A stretch of 6,595 nt of DNA from contig CAJQMX010000127.1 in the NCBI GenBank assembly GCA_905479515.1, positions 1-6,595 of the forward strand. Reading direction: 5' to 3'. Below are positions 1-5,949 of the stretch, one piece after another. The notes under the pieces are model-generated. The model was given only the letters and a program-made list of their open reading frames with translations. It was not told where the DNA came from and made no database searches. Each line of letters begins with the position of its first letter. The stretch's first letter is position 1. The position numbers were made by a program, and so were the translations under genes. Origin of the DNA: an uncultured Parasphingopyxis sp. GTDB lineage: Bacteria; Pseudomonadota; Alphaproteobacteria; Sphingomonadales; Sphingomonadaceae.

Positions 1-1263
1 TCGTTCGGTTCCGAGCTGTTCCGCCGCGTAGTCGCGGCTGGGGACGGACGGCCTTCGGAGTCGGTTCTTGCCGAGCGCGATCGTTTGCGTGCGCCGGAAG
101 CGAAGCTCGAGCAGGACGAAAGGCTCTCGCCGATCGTCGACCGAATCAATCAGGAGCTAAGCGGCTTTTTCCGAACGAACCCAACATTGCATCTGCGGGT
201 GACGCCCACCGATTCCGACGGGTTGCTCGAATCCGTCGTATCGCACTACGCCCATAACGGGGCGGACCTTCCGCTCCCGGCGAAGCGGCATGGCAGCGGA
301 CTATTGTCGCTGCAGCATCTGTTGTTGCTGCTGCAGTTCGGACGACTGCGGGTCGAGGCCGACGAGAATTTCTGGATGGCACTGGAAGAGCCAGAACTGC
401 ATGTTCCACCGGCGTTGCAGCGGCGGCTGGTGCATCGCATACAGTCACTGTCACGCCAGACCCTGGTCTCGACCCACTCTCCGATGGTCGCTGCGCTGGC
501 TGACCCGAGCGGCGTGGCGGTCCTGCGCAACGAAGGCGGCGTCCTGACTTCGGTGCCGCTGCTACAATCGACCTTGCCGGCGGACACGCCCAACAGCATC
601 CGCAAGCTGTTCCAAGTCAATCGCGTTGAGACGATCGCGGGGATCATGCATGACTTCCTACTGATTCCCGAGGGCCGGACGGACTATGAATGGCTGGGTC
701 TGCTCGTCCGTGCCGTCGATCTCCACCAAAGCTGGGCCGCGGCCGATGAATGCCGGTTCGACGCCTTTGTCGGCGTCATCCCGACCCATGACGGGTCTGT
801 GGTGCGAACGGTGGCGGCGATGTCACCGCTTCACCCACGCGTGGTCGCACTGGTCGATGGCGATCCGGAGGGGGTGGCCTATGCCGATGCGCTCGCAGCC
901 GCCGGCGCGCCCAATTCGGGGATTATCTTGCGTTGGGCCGACGGCCAGATGCTCGAGGATGTGATCGGTTGGATCATCGATGCCGACGCGGCCGCTTGCC
1001 TGTCGATTATCCCCATCGACAACGTTCCCGCGAATGTCGCCGATCTTGTCGCGCGCCTCAAGGACGATGTTCGGGCAACAGGCGGACTCAAAAAAGATAG
1101 CTCCAGCTACGAAGCGATCGCGGGGGCGGTCGGCGCAAATGAGGCATGTTGCGCGCGAGCGCGATCGCTCCTCAACGCTATCACCGAAGTCGCCCAGGGT
1201 ACCAAGAATCCATTGTTCGTGGCGGACCCGAACCATCCGACGATCAAGGTCTTCACGCCGTGA
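1..1263 (+). CDS. OLD-family ATPase/TOPRIM nuclease, GajA-like (5' end missing)
   Basis: The reading frame is open from base 1, so the gene starts upstream; 420 residues are visible. Counting from base 1, an ABC signature-like segment (SGLLSLQHLL) lies near residues 99-108. It is followed by a Walker B/D-loop region (FWMALEEPELHVPP, about 124-137) and the switch histidine in STHSP (about 157-161). The TOPRIM part follows: LLIPEGRTDYEWL with the acidic E at about 224, VALVDGDPEG with the DGD at about 286-288, and a downstream LED plus a lysine pair (LKK) that could complete the metal site. Walker A must lie upstream of the window. OLD proteins couple an ABC ATPase to a metal-dependent nuclease. 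Those followed by a UvrD-like helicase are class 2 OLD, the GajA component of Gabija defence. The helicase overlaps the stop codon here. Domain calls are from motifs; the defence role is inferred from gene pairing. Confidence 0.88.
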   Translation, partial: SFGSELFRRVVAAGDGRPSESVLAERDRLRAPEAKLEQDERLSPIVDRINQELSGFFRTNPTLHLRVTPTDSDGLLESVVSHYAHNGADLPLPAKRHGSGLLSLQHLLLLLQFGRLRVEADENFWMALEEPELHVPPALQRRLVHRIQSLSRQTLVSTHSPMVAALADPSGVAVLRNEGGVLTSVPLLQSTLPADTPNSIRKLFQVNRVETIAGIMHDFLLIPEGRTDYEWLGLLVRAVDLHQSWAAADECRFDAFVGVIPTHDGSVVRTVAAMSPLHPRVVALVDGDPEGVAYADALAAAGAPNSGIILRWADGQMLEDVIGWIIDADAAACLSIIPIDNVPANVADLVARLKDDVRATGGLKKDSSSYEAIAGAVGANEACCARARSLLNAITEVAQGTKNPLFVADPNHPTIKVFTP

Positions 1264-2528
1264 CTATCCAAGCTGTCGAAGGCGGTGCCGGATGCGGGAA
1301 AACATATCGGCTCATGGAGATGCTCACTGAACGGCTTGAGACCCATCCGCTGAACGACGGTCAGCGTGTTCTCGCGCTCACCTTCATGCACGGGTCGCGG
1401 CGGCGCCTGTCCGAGCGGCTGCGCGCGGTCGCCAACCTGCGTGGACGCGTGGAATGCTGCACGATCGATGCCTTTGCGTGGCGCATCTATCGCCGATGGC
1501 GGGGTTTGGCAGGCGCGCTCGCCATCGCTCCTGCGACCGAGGGCGAGTTCGATCGCGTCTGCGAGGCAGCCGGATTGCTGCTGGAGCAGCCTCAAGTTTG
1601 CGCTTGGGTCGCGATGAGCTTCCCGATTGTGCTCGTCGATGAAGGTCAGGATCTCAGGCCCGAGCGCCTCCGCATGCTCAAGGCGCTCGCGGGCGCCGTC
1701 CATGCACTGATTGCCGCCGACGAGTTCCAGTGTCTGGATCAGGCGCTTCGCCCCAATCCACTGGTTGCATGGCTGCAGCAGGATGCAGAACCGGAGACAT
1801 TGGTGCAGGTACGTCGCACGAATGCGCAGGGTCTGCTGGCAGCAGCGACCGCCATTCGCGCGGGCAATGCGCCGGTCAACGGCGCCGGATTCAAACTGCT
1901 GCCGCCAGGAGCTAGCGTGCCGCTCGCAACGACGTTGCTCGCCAATGCCATCGCCTGGCGGCAGGGCGGCGATGTCGCGGTGATCACACCGGCCCTGCAA
2001 GGCGGGTTTGCCACGTCGGTTGTCGCCCGACTTGCTATGGGCCCGTGCGGCAAACATAAAAACGGGCCTTACACCGTGCACTGGGAAGGCAATGACCGCG
2101 ACGAGGCGCAGGCAATCATCGCAGGTCTCGACCTTGCGGCCGATGCGCCGGCTGCTGCTGCCTGCGCAGCGCTGCGAGCGATACCGCGCAACGGACCCGT
2201 GCGTGGGACGCTGTCGTGGGTCGAAAACCAGATTCACGCCTGTGGACGGGTGAATTTCACCCGAGCGGAGATCGAGGCCGTGATTGCGCGACAGGTCTCG
2301 CTGCGACGGCAGCATGGTAGCGGCGCGTCGCATCAACTGGCGGCGATGACGGTGCAGCAGGCCAAGAACAGGGAGTTCGAGGGCGTCGTGGTCGTCTGGC
2401 CCTATCAGGTGGGAGGCGATGCAGAACACAAGCGTCGCCTGCTCTACAACGCGATCACTCGGGCGAAGCGATGGTGCAATGTCATCGTTCAGAGCCAAAA
2501 TATTCTCGGTGCTACGCCGTTCGCCTGA
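1260..2528 (+). CDS. UvrD/Rep-like superfamily 1 helicase, GajB-like
   Basis: A 422-residue protein from a GTG start whose last two bases lie in the upstream TGA (4-nt GTGA overlap). A weak AAGG at 1246-1249 could be the ribosome site. The start fits because Walker A (EGGAGCGKT, residues 7-15) then sits at the usual N-terminal place; an ATG at 1146 would overlap the nuclease gene by 118 nt. Helicase motifs in order: Ia (LALTFMHGSRRRL, 38-50), II (IVLVDEGQD, 123-131), III (ALIAADEFQCLD, 149-160), IV-like arginines (VQVRRTN, 182-188), V (QQAKNREFEGVVVV, 366-379) and VI (RRLLYNAITRAKRW, 392-405). It is much shorter than UvrD (about 720 residues) and also shorter than the founding GajB (about 494), so accessory subdomains are probably reduced. 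The role as effector or partner of the OLD nuclease is inferred from known Gabija systems. Confidence 0.88.
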   Translation: MTIQAVEGGAGCGKTYRLMEMLTERLETHPLNDGQRVLALTFMHGSRRRLSERLRAVANLRGRVECCTIDAFAWRIYRRWRGLAGALAIAPATEGEFDRVCEAAGLLLEQPQVCAWVAMSFPIVLVDEGQDLRPERLRMLKALAGAVHALIAADEFQCLDQALRPNPLVAWLQQDAEPETLVQVRRTNAQGLLAAATAIRAGNAPVNGAGFKLLPPGASVPLATTLLANAIAWRQGGDVAVITPALQGGFATSVVARLAMGPCGKHKNGPYTVHWEGNDRDEAQAIIAGLDLAADAPAAAACAALRAIPRNGPVRGTLSWVENQIHACGRVNFTRAEIEAVIARQVSLRRQHGSGASHQLAAMTVQQAKNREFEGVVVVWPYQVGGDAEHKRRLLYNAITRAKRWCNVIVQSQNILGATPFA

Positions 2529-2610
2529 ATGCCCGCCCCCGTGTGGTCGCCATGGGACCGGCAGCAAAGGCCCAAACAGCGTCAGTATGACTGATATGAG
2601 CGGACGGCCC

Positions 2611-2642
2611 CCTTCAGGGACGCCGGTTCAGTAGCCTGAAGG
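2611..2642. repeat. Inverted repeat CCTTCAGG/CCTGAAGG
   Basis: Perfect 8-bp arms at 2611-2618 and 2635-2642 are separated by 16 nt. It lies 83 bp after the helicase stop. No T-run follows, so it is not a classical rho-independent terminator. It could be a transcript-end structure or a protein-binding site. Confidence 0.55.
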
Positions 2643-2826
2643 TCTGAAAGGTCGCGACTGCGGCTCCAACAATTGAACCTCCGAGTGTCGGCTTTCCCCA
2701 TTTCTCCGCCTTAGACCGGACAGGCAGAAGACGGCCCACTTCCGGTCATAGCCTTTTGCACTGGACTTGCTTCGCAAAGGAAGCGTTGGTCAATGTGCTG
2801 CAGCCGGACGAATTCGCGCGGTAGCC

Positions 2827-2846
2827 GCCTCGCCTGAGAGCGAGGC
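2827..2846. promoter_or_regulatory. GC-rich hairpin upstream of the DUF3489 operon
   Basis: Perfect 7-bp arms GCCTCGC (2827-2833) and GCGAGGC (2840-2846) enclose a 6-nt loop, 50 nt before the DUF3489 start codon. With no T-run after it, it may act in the 5' untranslated leader or as an operator. The function is inferred from position only. Confidence 0.4.
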
Positions 2847-2863
2847 TTCGGGTCGTGGGACGG

Positions 2864-2874
2864 ACACATTGTGT
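2864..2874. promoter_or_regulatory. Short palindrome ACACA-T-TGTGT, possible operator
   Basis: Perfect 5-bp arms around one central base, 22 bp before the DUF3489 start. The first product is a small winged-helix-like protein, so self-regulation is possible, but the element is short enough to be chance. Confidence 0.25.
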
Positions 2875-2885
2875 GCCCGCCGCAT

Positions 2886-2890
2886 GGAGA
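2886..2890 (+). promoter_or_regulatory. Ribosome binding site GGAGA of the DUF3489 gene
   Basis: GGAGA sits 6 nt before the ATG at 2897. It decides that start over the in-frame ATG at 2855, which has no such site and would add 14 residues not typical of the family. Confidence 0.75.
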
Positions 2891-2896
2891 TCCACT

Positions 2897-3172
2897 ATGA
2901 CCGATATCGATTCCTCAACCACGCCGCACGAAACGCTACGACGGAGTTCGTCCCAAGCCAAACCCGAAACCAAGACCGATGCCGTCATCCGTCTGCTGCG
3001 CCGAGCCAAGGGCGCGACCATCACCGACATCATGTCCGCTACAAGTTGGCAGCCACACAGCGTCCGGGCGTTCCTGTCAGGCTTGCGCAAGAAGGGGACG
3101 GAGATCCTGCGCGAGCAGCGCAAGTCCGGCGAGGCCGCATATCGCATCACGAAGACAGATGGTGCGGGCTGA
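2897..3172 (+). CDS. DUF3489 domain protein, winged-helix-like
   Basis: A 91-residue protein. After a polar N-terminal tail (residues 1-25), the segment TDAVIRLLRRAKGATITDIM (27-46) and the motif SATSWQPHSVRAFLSGLRKK (47-66) match the DUF3489 pattern of a small helix-turn-helix fold. GEAAYRITK (78-86) forms the expected terminal wing. Members typically lie just upstream of a DUF2924 gene and a large serine recombinase, as here. The stop TGA overlaps the next ATG by one base (TGATG), suggesting coupled translation. Its biochemical role is not established. A DNA-binding accessory or regulator of the recombinase operon is inferred from the fold and neighbours. Confidence 0.87.
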   Translation: MTDIDSSTTPHETLRRSSSQAKPETKTDAVIRLLRRAKGATITDIMSATSWQPHSVRAFLSGLRKKGTEILREQRKSGEAAYRITKTDGAG

Positions 3173-3624
3173 TGGCTTCGCTCGGCGACAACATCGATGC
3201 GCTCGGCTCAATGACCCCGGCTCAGCTGCGCGCAGAATGGCGGCGCATATTCCGGCGCGAGACACCGCCGCACAGTCCCGACCTTCTGGCTCGCGCAATA
3301 TCCTGGCGCTGGCAGGCCCAGCAGCACGGGGATCTAACGCTGGCAACACGGCGGGAACTCGATAGCCTTGCGCATCAATTGATCCAGAATGGATCTATTG
3401 ATGCGGCGGGTCCTTCTAAGCCGTCAGTGGGGACCCAGCTTATTCGAGAGTGGAATGGCCGGACGATCAAGGTGCTGATCACTGAAAATGGCTATTTGTT
3501 TGAGGATCGCAGCTATCGCTCGCTGAGCCAAATCGCGCGACATGTAACCGGGGCGCGATGGTCGGGCCCTCGGTTCTTCGGGCTCGTTAAGCGCAGTACC
3601 GAACAGGCGGCCTCTCATGGCTAG
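3172..3624 (+). CDS. DUF2924 domain protein
   Basis: A 150-residue protein. The start ATG at 3172 shares its A with the upstream stop. The frame is open much further upstream, but the family N-terminus and the overlap support this start. Family features are seen in order: LRAEWRRIFRRETPPHSPDLLARAISWRWQ is split over residues 19-48, followed by GDLTLATRREL (53-62), GTQLIREWNGRTIKVLI (87-103), and the hallmark SYRSLSQIARHVTGARWSGP (114-133) with RFFGL (134-138). The linker at residues 67-80 is encoded by a strong inverted repeat. DUF2924 proteins are regularly paired with large serine recombinases in alphaproteobacterial islands and prophages. Their molecular function is unknown; a recombination accessory role is inference. 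The gene overlaps the recombinase by 8 nt. Confidence 0.9.
   Translation: MASLGDNIDALGSMTPAQLRAEWRRIFRRETPPHSPDLLARAISWRWQAQQHGDLTLATRRELDSLAHQLIQNGSIDAAGPSKPSVGTQLIREWNGRTIKVLITENGYLFEDRSYRSLSQIARHVTGARWSGPRFFGLVKRSTEQAASHG
3371..3405. repeat. Long hairpin-forming inverted repeat inside the DUF2924 gene
   Basis: Arms 3371-3386 and 3390-3405 (16 nt each) pair at 15 of 16 positions; the one mismatch is T3380 against T3396. The loop is GAA. The inner arms read GATCCA/TGGATC and the outer arms CATCAAT/ATTGATG. It falls in the weakly conserved linker of DUF2924. The outer 8-mer GCATCAAT (3372-3379) recurs at 5583-5590, in the palindrome of the attachment region. Confidence 0.8.
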
Positions 3625-5314
3625 AGGTTCAGATGAGAGAGCGGCAAAGCCAAAAGCCATCCGCTGTGCGATCTACACACGTAAATCGACCGAGGAGGGC
3701 CTGGAGCAGGACTTCAACAGTCTTGATGCCCAGCGTGAGGCCTGTGAAGCCTATATAGTCAGCCAGCGCCATGAAGGCTGGGTGCAGCATCCTGAACTCT
3801 ATGACGATGGTGGCTTCTCAGGCGGGAATATGGATCGCCCCGGACTGGCGCAGCTCATGGCAGATGTTCAGTCCGGCAAGGTTGACGTCATCGTCGTCTA
3901 CAAGGTGGACCGGCTAACCCGCAGCCTCGCCGACTTCGCCAAGATCGTCGAGATACTGGACGAGGCCGAAGCTTCGTTCGTCAGTGTCACGCAATCGTTC
4001 AATACGACGACCAGCATGGGACGGCTCACTCTCAATGTCCTTCTGTCCTTCGCCCAGTTCGAGCGCGAGGTCACGGGCGAGCGGATCCGCGACAAGATTG
4101 CCGCATCCAAAGCCAAGGGCATGTGGATGGGAGGAACGGTGTCCTTTGGTTATGAGGTGCAGGACCGCAAGCTTCATATTGTGCCGGATGAAGCTGCAAC
4201 GGTCCGACACATCTTCAACCGCTATCTTGAACTGGCCTCTGTGCCAGCTCTAGCTGACGAACTGGAAGATGCAGGCGTTCGCTCGCGCAAACGCATCTCG
4301 CGAACCGGGAGACCCTATGGCGGCGCGATACTGAGCCGCGGTGCCGTCTATGCCATGCTCCAGAACCGGATCTATGTTGGAGAGACTGTTCACAAAGGCA
4401 AAGTCTTTCCGGGTGAGCATAAGGCCATCATCGACCGGGATGTGTTCGAGCGGGTCGAACGGCAGCTTGAAAGCAACCGAGTGGTGCGGAAAAGCGGCGC
4501 ATATGCAGCATCGCCAAGCTTGCTGACCGGCCTTGTCTATGATGCGCTGGGCCGCCGCATGTCTCCCGATCACTCCCACAAGACCAAACGAAAATATCGA
4601 TACTATGCATCGCGTCAGGACAGTCGAGAGGATCGCGTACATCCAAAATGGCGGGTCCCCGCAATCGACTTGGAAGAGATCGTTGTCGGCCGGTTGAAAG
4701 TTTTGCTGATCGATCGGGAGGCACTGACAGACGTCGCCGGCGATGCAGCAGACGTGCCGGAACTGGAACGAGTCTTCGAGGATGCTGGAACATTGGCGGA
4801 GCAGCTATTGTCGGATGTTCACACCGATAGGCGCGCTATGATCACCCATCTGATTAAACGGGTAACAGTGCACCGGGATCGGATTGAGCTGCACGTTGCG
4901 ATCGACCGGTTGGTTGAGCCTGGATCAGATGGCGAGGAAGCAGTGGATATCTCTCTCAGCATCAAAGCACGCATTATCAACGGCGGAAAGCAAAGCCGCA
5001 TCATTATCCCGCCCACCGAAGCGGTCCAAAATGTTCGGCGTGATGAATCGCTGATCAAGCTGATAGCCAAGGCATATGCGGCGAGAAAGGCGGTCGAAGC
5101 TTCGAAAACATCGGTGAATGATGTTGCCAAGGCCGAGGGTCACGACAAAGACTATTTTGCGCGGCTTGTCCGTCTCGGATATCTGGCGCCTGATATCACC
5201 ACGGCCATTCTCGAAGGTCGGCAGCCAGCTACACTGACCAGAATACGGTTGGCAAGAACCTCGAACTTGCCGATCGACTGGTCCGAACAGCGCCGGTTGC
5301 TCGGGTTCGAATAA
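3617..5314 (+). CDS. Large serine recombinase (resolvase/invertase-type integrase)
   Basis: A 565-residue site-specific recombinase. The resolvase domain is complete: IYTRKST (residues 19-25) carries the probable nucleophile S24 with R22; the helix NSLDAQREACEAY is at 34-46; VYKVDRLTRS (94-103) holds the conserved D-R-L-x-R; SFAQFEREVTGERIRDKI (144-161) begins the long linker helix. The recombinase domain follows (about 175-285, with GRPYGGAILSRGAVYAMLQN at 231-250). The zinc-ribbon position (about 302-333, ending KYRYYASRQ) lacks the four usual cysteines. The C-terminal 90 residues (KAYAARKAVE to LLGFE) include a helical, HTH-like segment. The start lies in the last 8 nt of the DUF2924 gene with no clear ribosome site, so coupling is likely. 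The likely role is integration and excision of the island; the structured region just downstream is its candidate attachment site. Confidence 0.95.
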   Translation: MARGSDERAAKPKAIRCAIYTRKSTEEGLEQDFNSLDAQREACEAYIVSQRHEGWVQHPELYDDGGFSGGNMDRPGLAQLMADVQSGKVDVIVVYKVDRLTRSLADFAKIVEILDEAEASFVSVTQSFNTTTSMGRLTLNVLLSFAQFEREVTGERIRDKIAASKAKGMWMGGTVSFGYEVQDRKLHIVPDEAATVRHIFNRYLELASVPALADELEDAGVRSRKRISRTGRPYGGAILSRGAVYAMLQNRIYVGETVHKGKVFPGEHKAIIDRDVFERVERQLESNRVVRKSGAYAASPSLLTGLVYDALGRRMSPDHSHKTKRKYRYYASRQDSREDRVHPKWRVPAIDLEEIVVGRLKVLLIDREALTDVAGDAADVPELERVFEDAGTLAEQLLSDVHTDRRAMITHLIKRVTVHRDRIELHVAIDRLVEPGSDGEEAVDISLSIKARIINGGKQSRIIIPPTEAVQNVRRDESLIKLIAKAYAARKAVEASKTSVNDVAKAEGHDKDYFARLVRLGYLAPDITTAILEGRQPATLTRIRLARTSNLPIDWSEQRRLLGFE

Positions 5315-5350
5315 CCCTCAAACCTGCCCCAATCACCATCAGTTGCAATG

Positions 5351-5584
5351 TGCATCGCAGGACCGGCTAAATGGTCTCTGCGGAGACAAGGCGCGTTTGC
5401 CCATGATCGGCCATGTCAAATGGTCTACACGACCGGAATGCGATGGACAGGCCTGCGTTAAGTTACTGAGATACCGTTATTATTTCGGCCGTACACCAAA
5501 GTGTTGATCCGTCTCTCGGTTTGCGGAAATCTGTGGTGCCCAATGCAAATGATCGAACTACCAGCACTGCCATTTGATGCATGC
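5351..5584. repeat. Attachment-region direct repeat, copy 1 (diverged)
   Basis: This copy matches copy 2 at an offset of 286 bp in three blocks: 5351-5380 against 5637-5666 (26 of 30 identical), 5415-5445 against 5701-5731 (26 of 31) and 5531-5541 against 5817-5827 (11 of 11). The match continues after one indel (offset 285) over 5553-5575 against 5838-5860 (19 of 23), which is tRNA-Phe sequence. Stretches between blocks have equal or nearly equal length but little identity. The conserved blocks are therefore probably the functional parts. Confidence 0.8.
5532..5584 (-). pseudogene. Decayed 3' fragment of tRNA-Phe (old attachment-site remnant)
   Basis: Read alongside the intact gene at 5818-5872, this stretch keeps the CCA/acceptor end (TGTGGTGCCC on the + strand), the T-arm block (TCGAACT, then CC) and the start of the anticodon arm (CACTGC, ATTT). 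It lacks the rest of the gene: no D-arm or 5' acceptor strand follows. It cannot fold as a tRNA. This is the typical residue of an integration site using a tRNA 3' end. Confidence 0.72.
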
Positions 5585-5589
5585 ATCAA
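5574..5589. repeat. Perfect 16-bp palindrome TTGATGCATGCATCAA
   Basis: The two 8-bp halves are exact reverse complements with no spacer. It stands where the tRNA fragment stops matching the intact gene, so it may mark an old strand-exchange or rearrangement point, or a dimeric protein site. Its half-site GCATCAA also occurs in the hairpin at 3371-3405. Confidence 0.7.
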
Positions 5590-5636
5590 TGGTGATTTTC
5601 GCTGCCGTTGGGATCGAATGTGCAACTAATGCAGAA

Positions 5637-5872
5637 TGCATCGCAGGACCACTCAAATGGTCTCTGTTTGGAATAGGCTAGAAAGGGCCAATGGGACCGC
5701 GTCAAATGGTCTCCAGAACCGCGATGCGATGCGCGATAGTACCACAAGAGACGGAAATGTGGTGACAATTTCGCCACCCCAAAACAGTCTAAGTTATTGA
5801 TATTAAAGGGAAATATCTGTGGTGCCCGGGGACAGATTCGAACTGCCGACACTGCGATTTTCAGTCGCATGC
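5637..5872. repeat. Attachment-region direct repeat, copy 2 (ends in intact tRNA-Phe)
   Basis: Partner of 5351-5584 at the 286-bp offset. Its last 53 bases lie in the living tRNA-Phe gene, which marks this copy as the current junction between island and chromosome. Copy 1 would be an older junction, or one from an earlier tandem insertion. Confidence 0.8.
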
Positions 5873-5895
5873 TCTACCAACTGAGCTACCCGGGC
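5820..5895 (-). tRNA. tRNA-Phe (anticodon GAA)
   Basis: Read on the - strand, 76 nt folds into a full cloverleaf. The acceptor GCCCGGG pairs with CCCGGGC; the D-stem is GCTC/GAGC; the anticodon stem TGCGA/TCGCA encloses the loop CTGAAAA with GAA at 34-36; the T-arm GGCAG/CTGTC encloses TTCGAAT. The discriminator is A and the CCA end is encoded. The 5' end lies 54 nt downstream of the yacG stop, so the two may share a transcript. Its 3' end forms the junction with the island and remains intact. Confidence 0.97.
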
Positions 5896-5949
5896 ACTTC
5901 CCTGGATCATGCGGCGCAGATCGTGCGGGAACAGCGCCTATAGGCCGGG

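Larger units (their letters stand above)
2529..2896. other. Non-coding gap between defence pair and mobility operon
   Basis: No convincing gene is seen on either strand over 368 bp. The open frames here have no plausible start, ribosome site or recognisable domain. The gap holds a 5-bp-arm inverted repeat (TCAGT-ATG-ACTGA, 2582-2594), an 8-bp-arm repeat (2611-2642), a 7-bp hairpin (2827-2846) and an 11-bp palindrome (2864-2874). It should hold the end of the helicase transcript and the promoter of the DUF3489 operon, but no clear -35/-10 pair or T-rich terminator is visible. Confidence 0.6.
5360..5712. repeat. Four copies of a GGACC-N4/5-AAATGGTCT motif
   Basis: The copies are 5360-5377 (GGACC, 4 nt, AAATGGTCT), 5409-5426 (GGCC variant, 5 nt, AAATGGTCT), 5646-5663 (GGACC, 4 nt) and 5694-5712 (GGACC, 5 nt). 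AAATGGTCT is exact in all four. The two copies in each unit are 49 bp apart in both units. The ends GACC and GGTC make each motif an imperfect inverted repeat, as expected for a dimer-binding site. The binding of recombinase or an accessory protein is inferred. Confidence 0.65.
1..5819. mobile_element. Probable genomic island end abutting the tRNA-Phe 3' end
   Basis: Everything left of the tRNA-Phe 3' end is read here as island: a defence pair, a recombinase operon and a repeat-rich flank, all unlike the core genes on the right. A decayed second copy of the tRNA 3' part within it (5532-5584) supports insertion at this tRNA. The left boundary and its matching attachment site are outside the window. 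It is not proven that the defence genes moved together with the recombinase. Confidence 0.6.

Noticed and set aside
2040..2068. Inverted repeat GGCCCGT/ACGGGCC in the helicase gene
   Set aside because: The 7-bp arms with a 15-nt loop are within what a GC-rich coding sequence gives by chance, and the position is mid-gene.
1107..2567. A 486-codon open frame on the - strand opposite the helicase gene
   Set aside because: It is an Arg/His-rich mirror of a GC-rich gene, shows no recognisable domain, and lies across a helicase with all its motifs in order.
2553..2571. TGGGACCG followed by AAAGGCC, resembling the GGACC...AAATGGTCT motifs near the tRNA
   Set aside because: Only the 8-mer TGGGACCG is exact and the AAATGGTCT half is not kept, so it is probably chance rather than a second attachment site.
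2647..2823. A + strand open stretch ending in protein-like LVNVLQPDEFAR before a stop at 2821-2823
   Set aside because: It has no start codon or ribosome site and the upstream part is not protein-like. A decayed gene end is possible but cannot be supported.
5303..5317. GGGTT-CGAAT-AACCC hairpin at the recombinase stop codon, as a terminator
   Set aside because: The stem is only 5 bp and no T-run follows; it is too weak to call.
5457..5473. TAAGTTACTGA resembling TAAGTTATTGA at 5790-5800 as a further block of the 286-bp repeat
   Set aside because: Its offset is about 331 bp, not 286, so it does not belong to the collinear repeat; it may be a small rearrangement or chance.
5351..5872. CRISPR array
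   Set aside because: The repeats are few, diverged and irregularly spaced, contain tRNA sequence and have no cas genes nearby.
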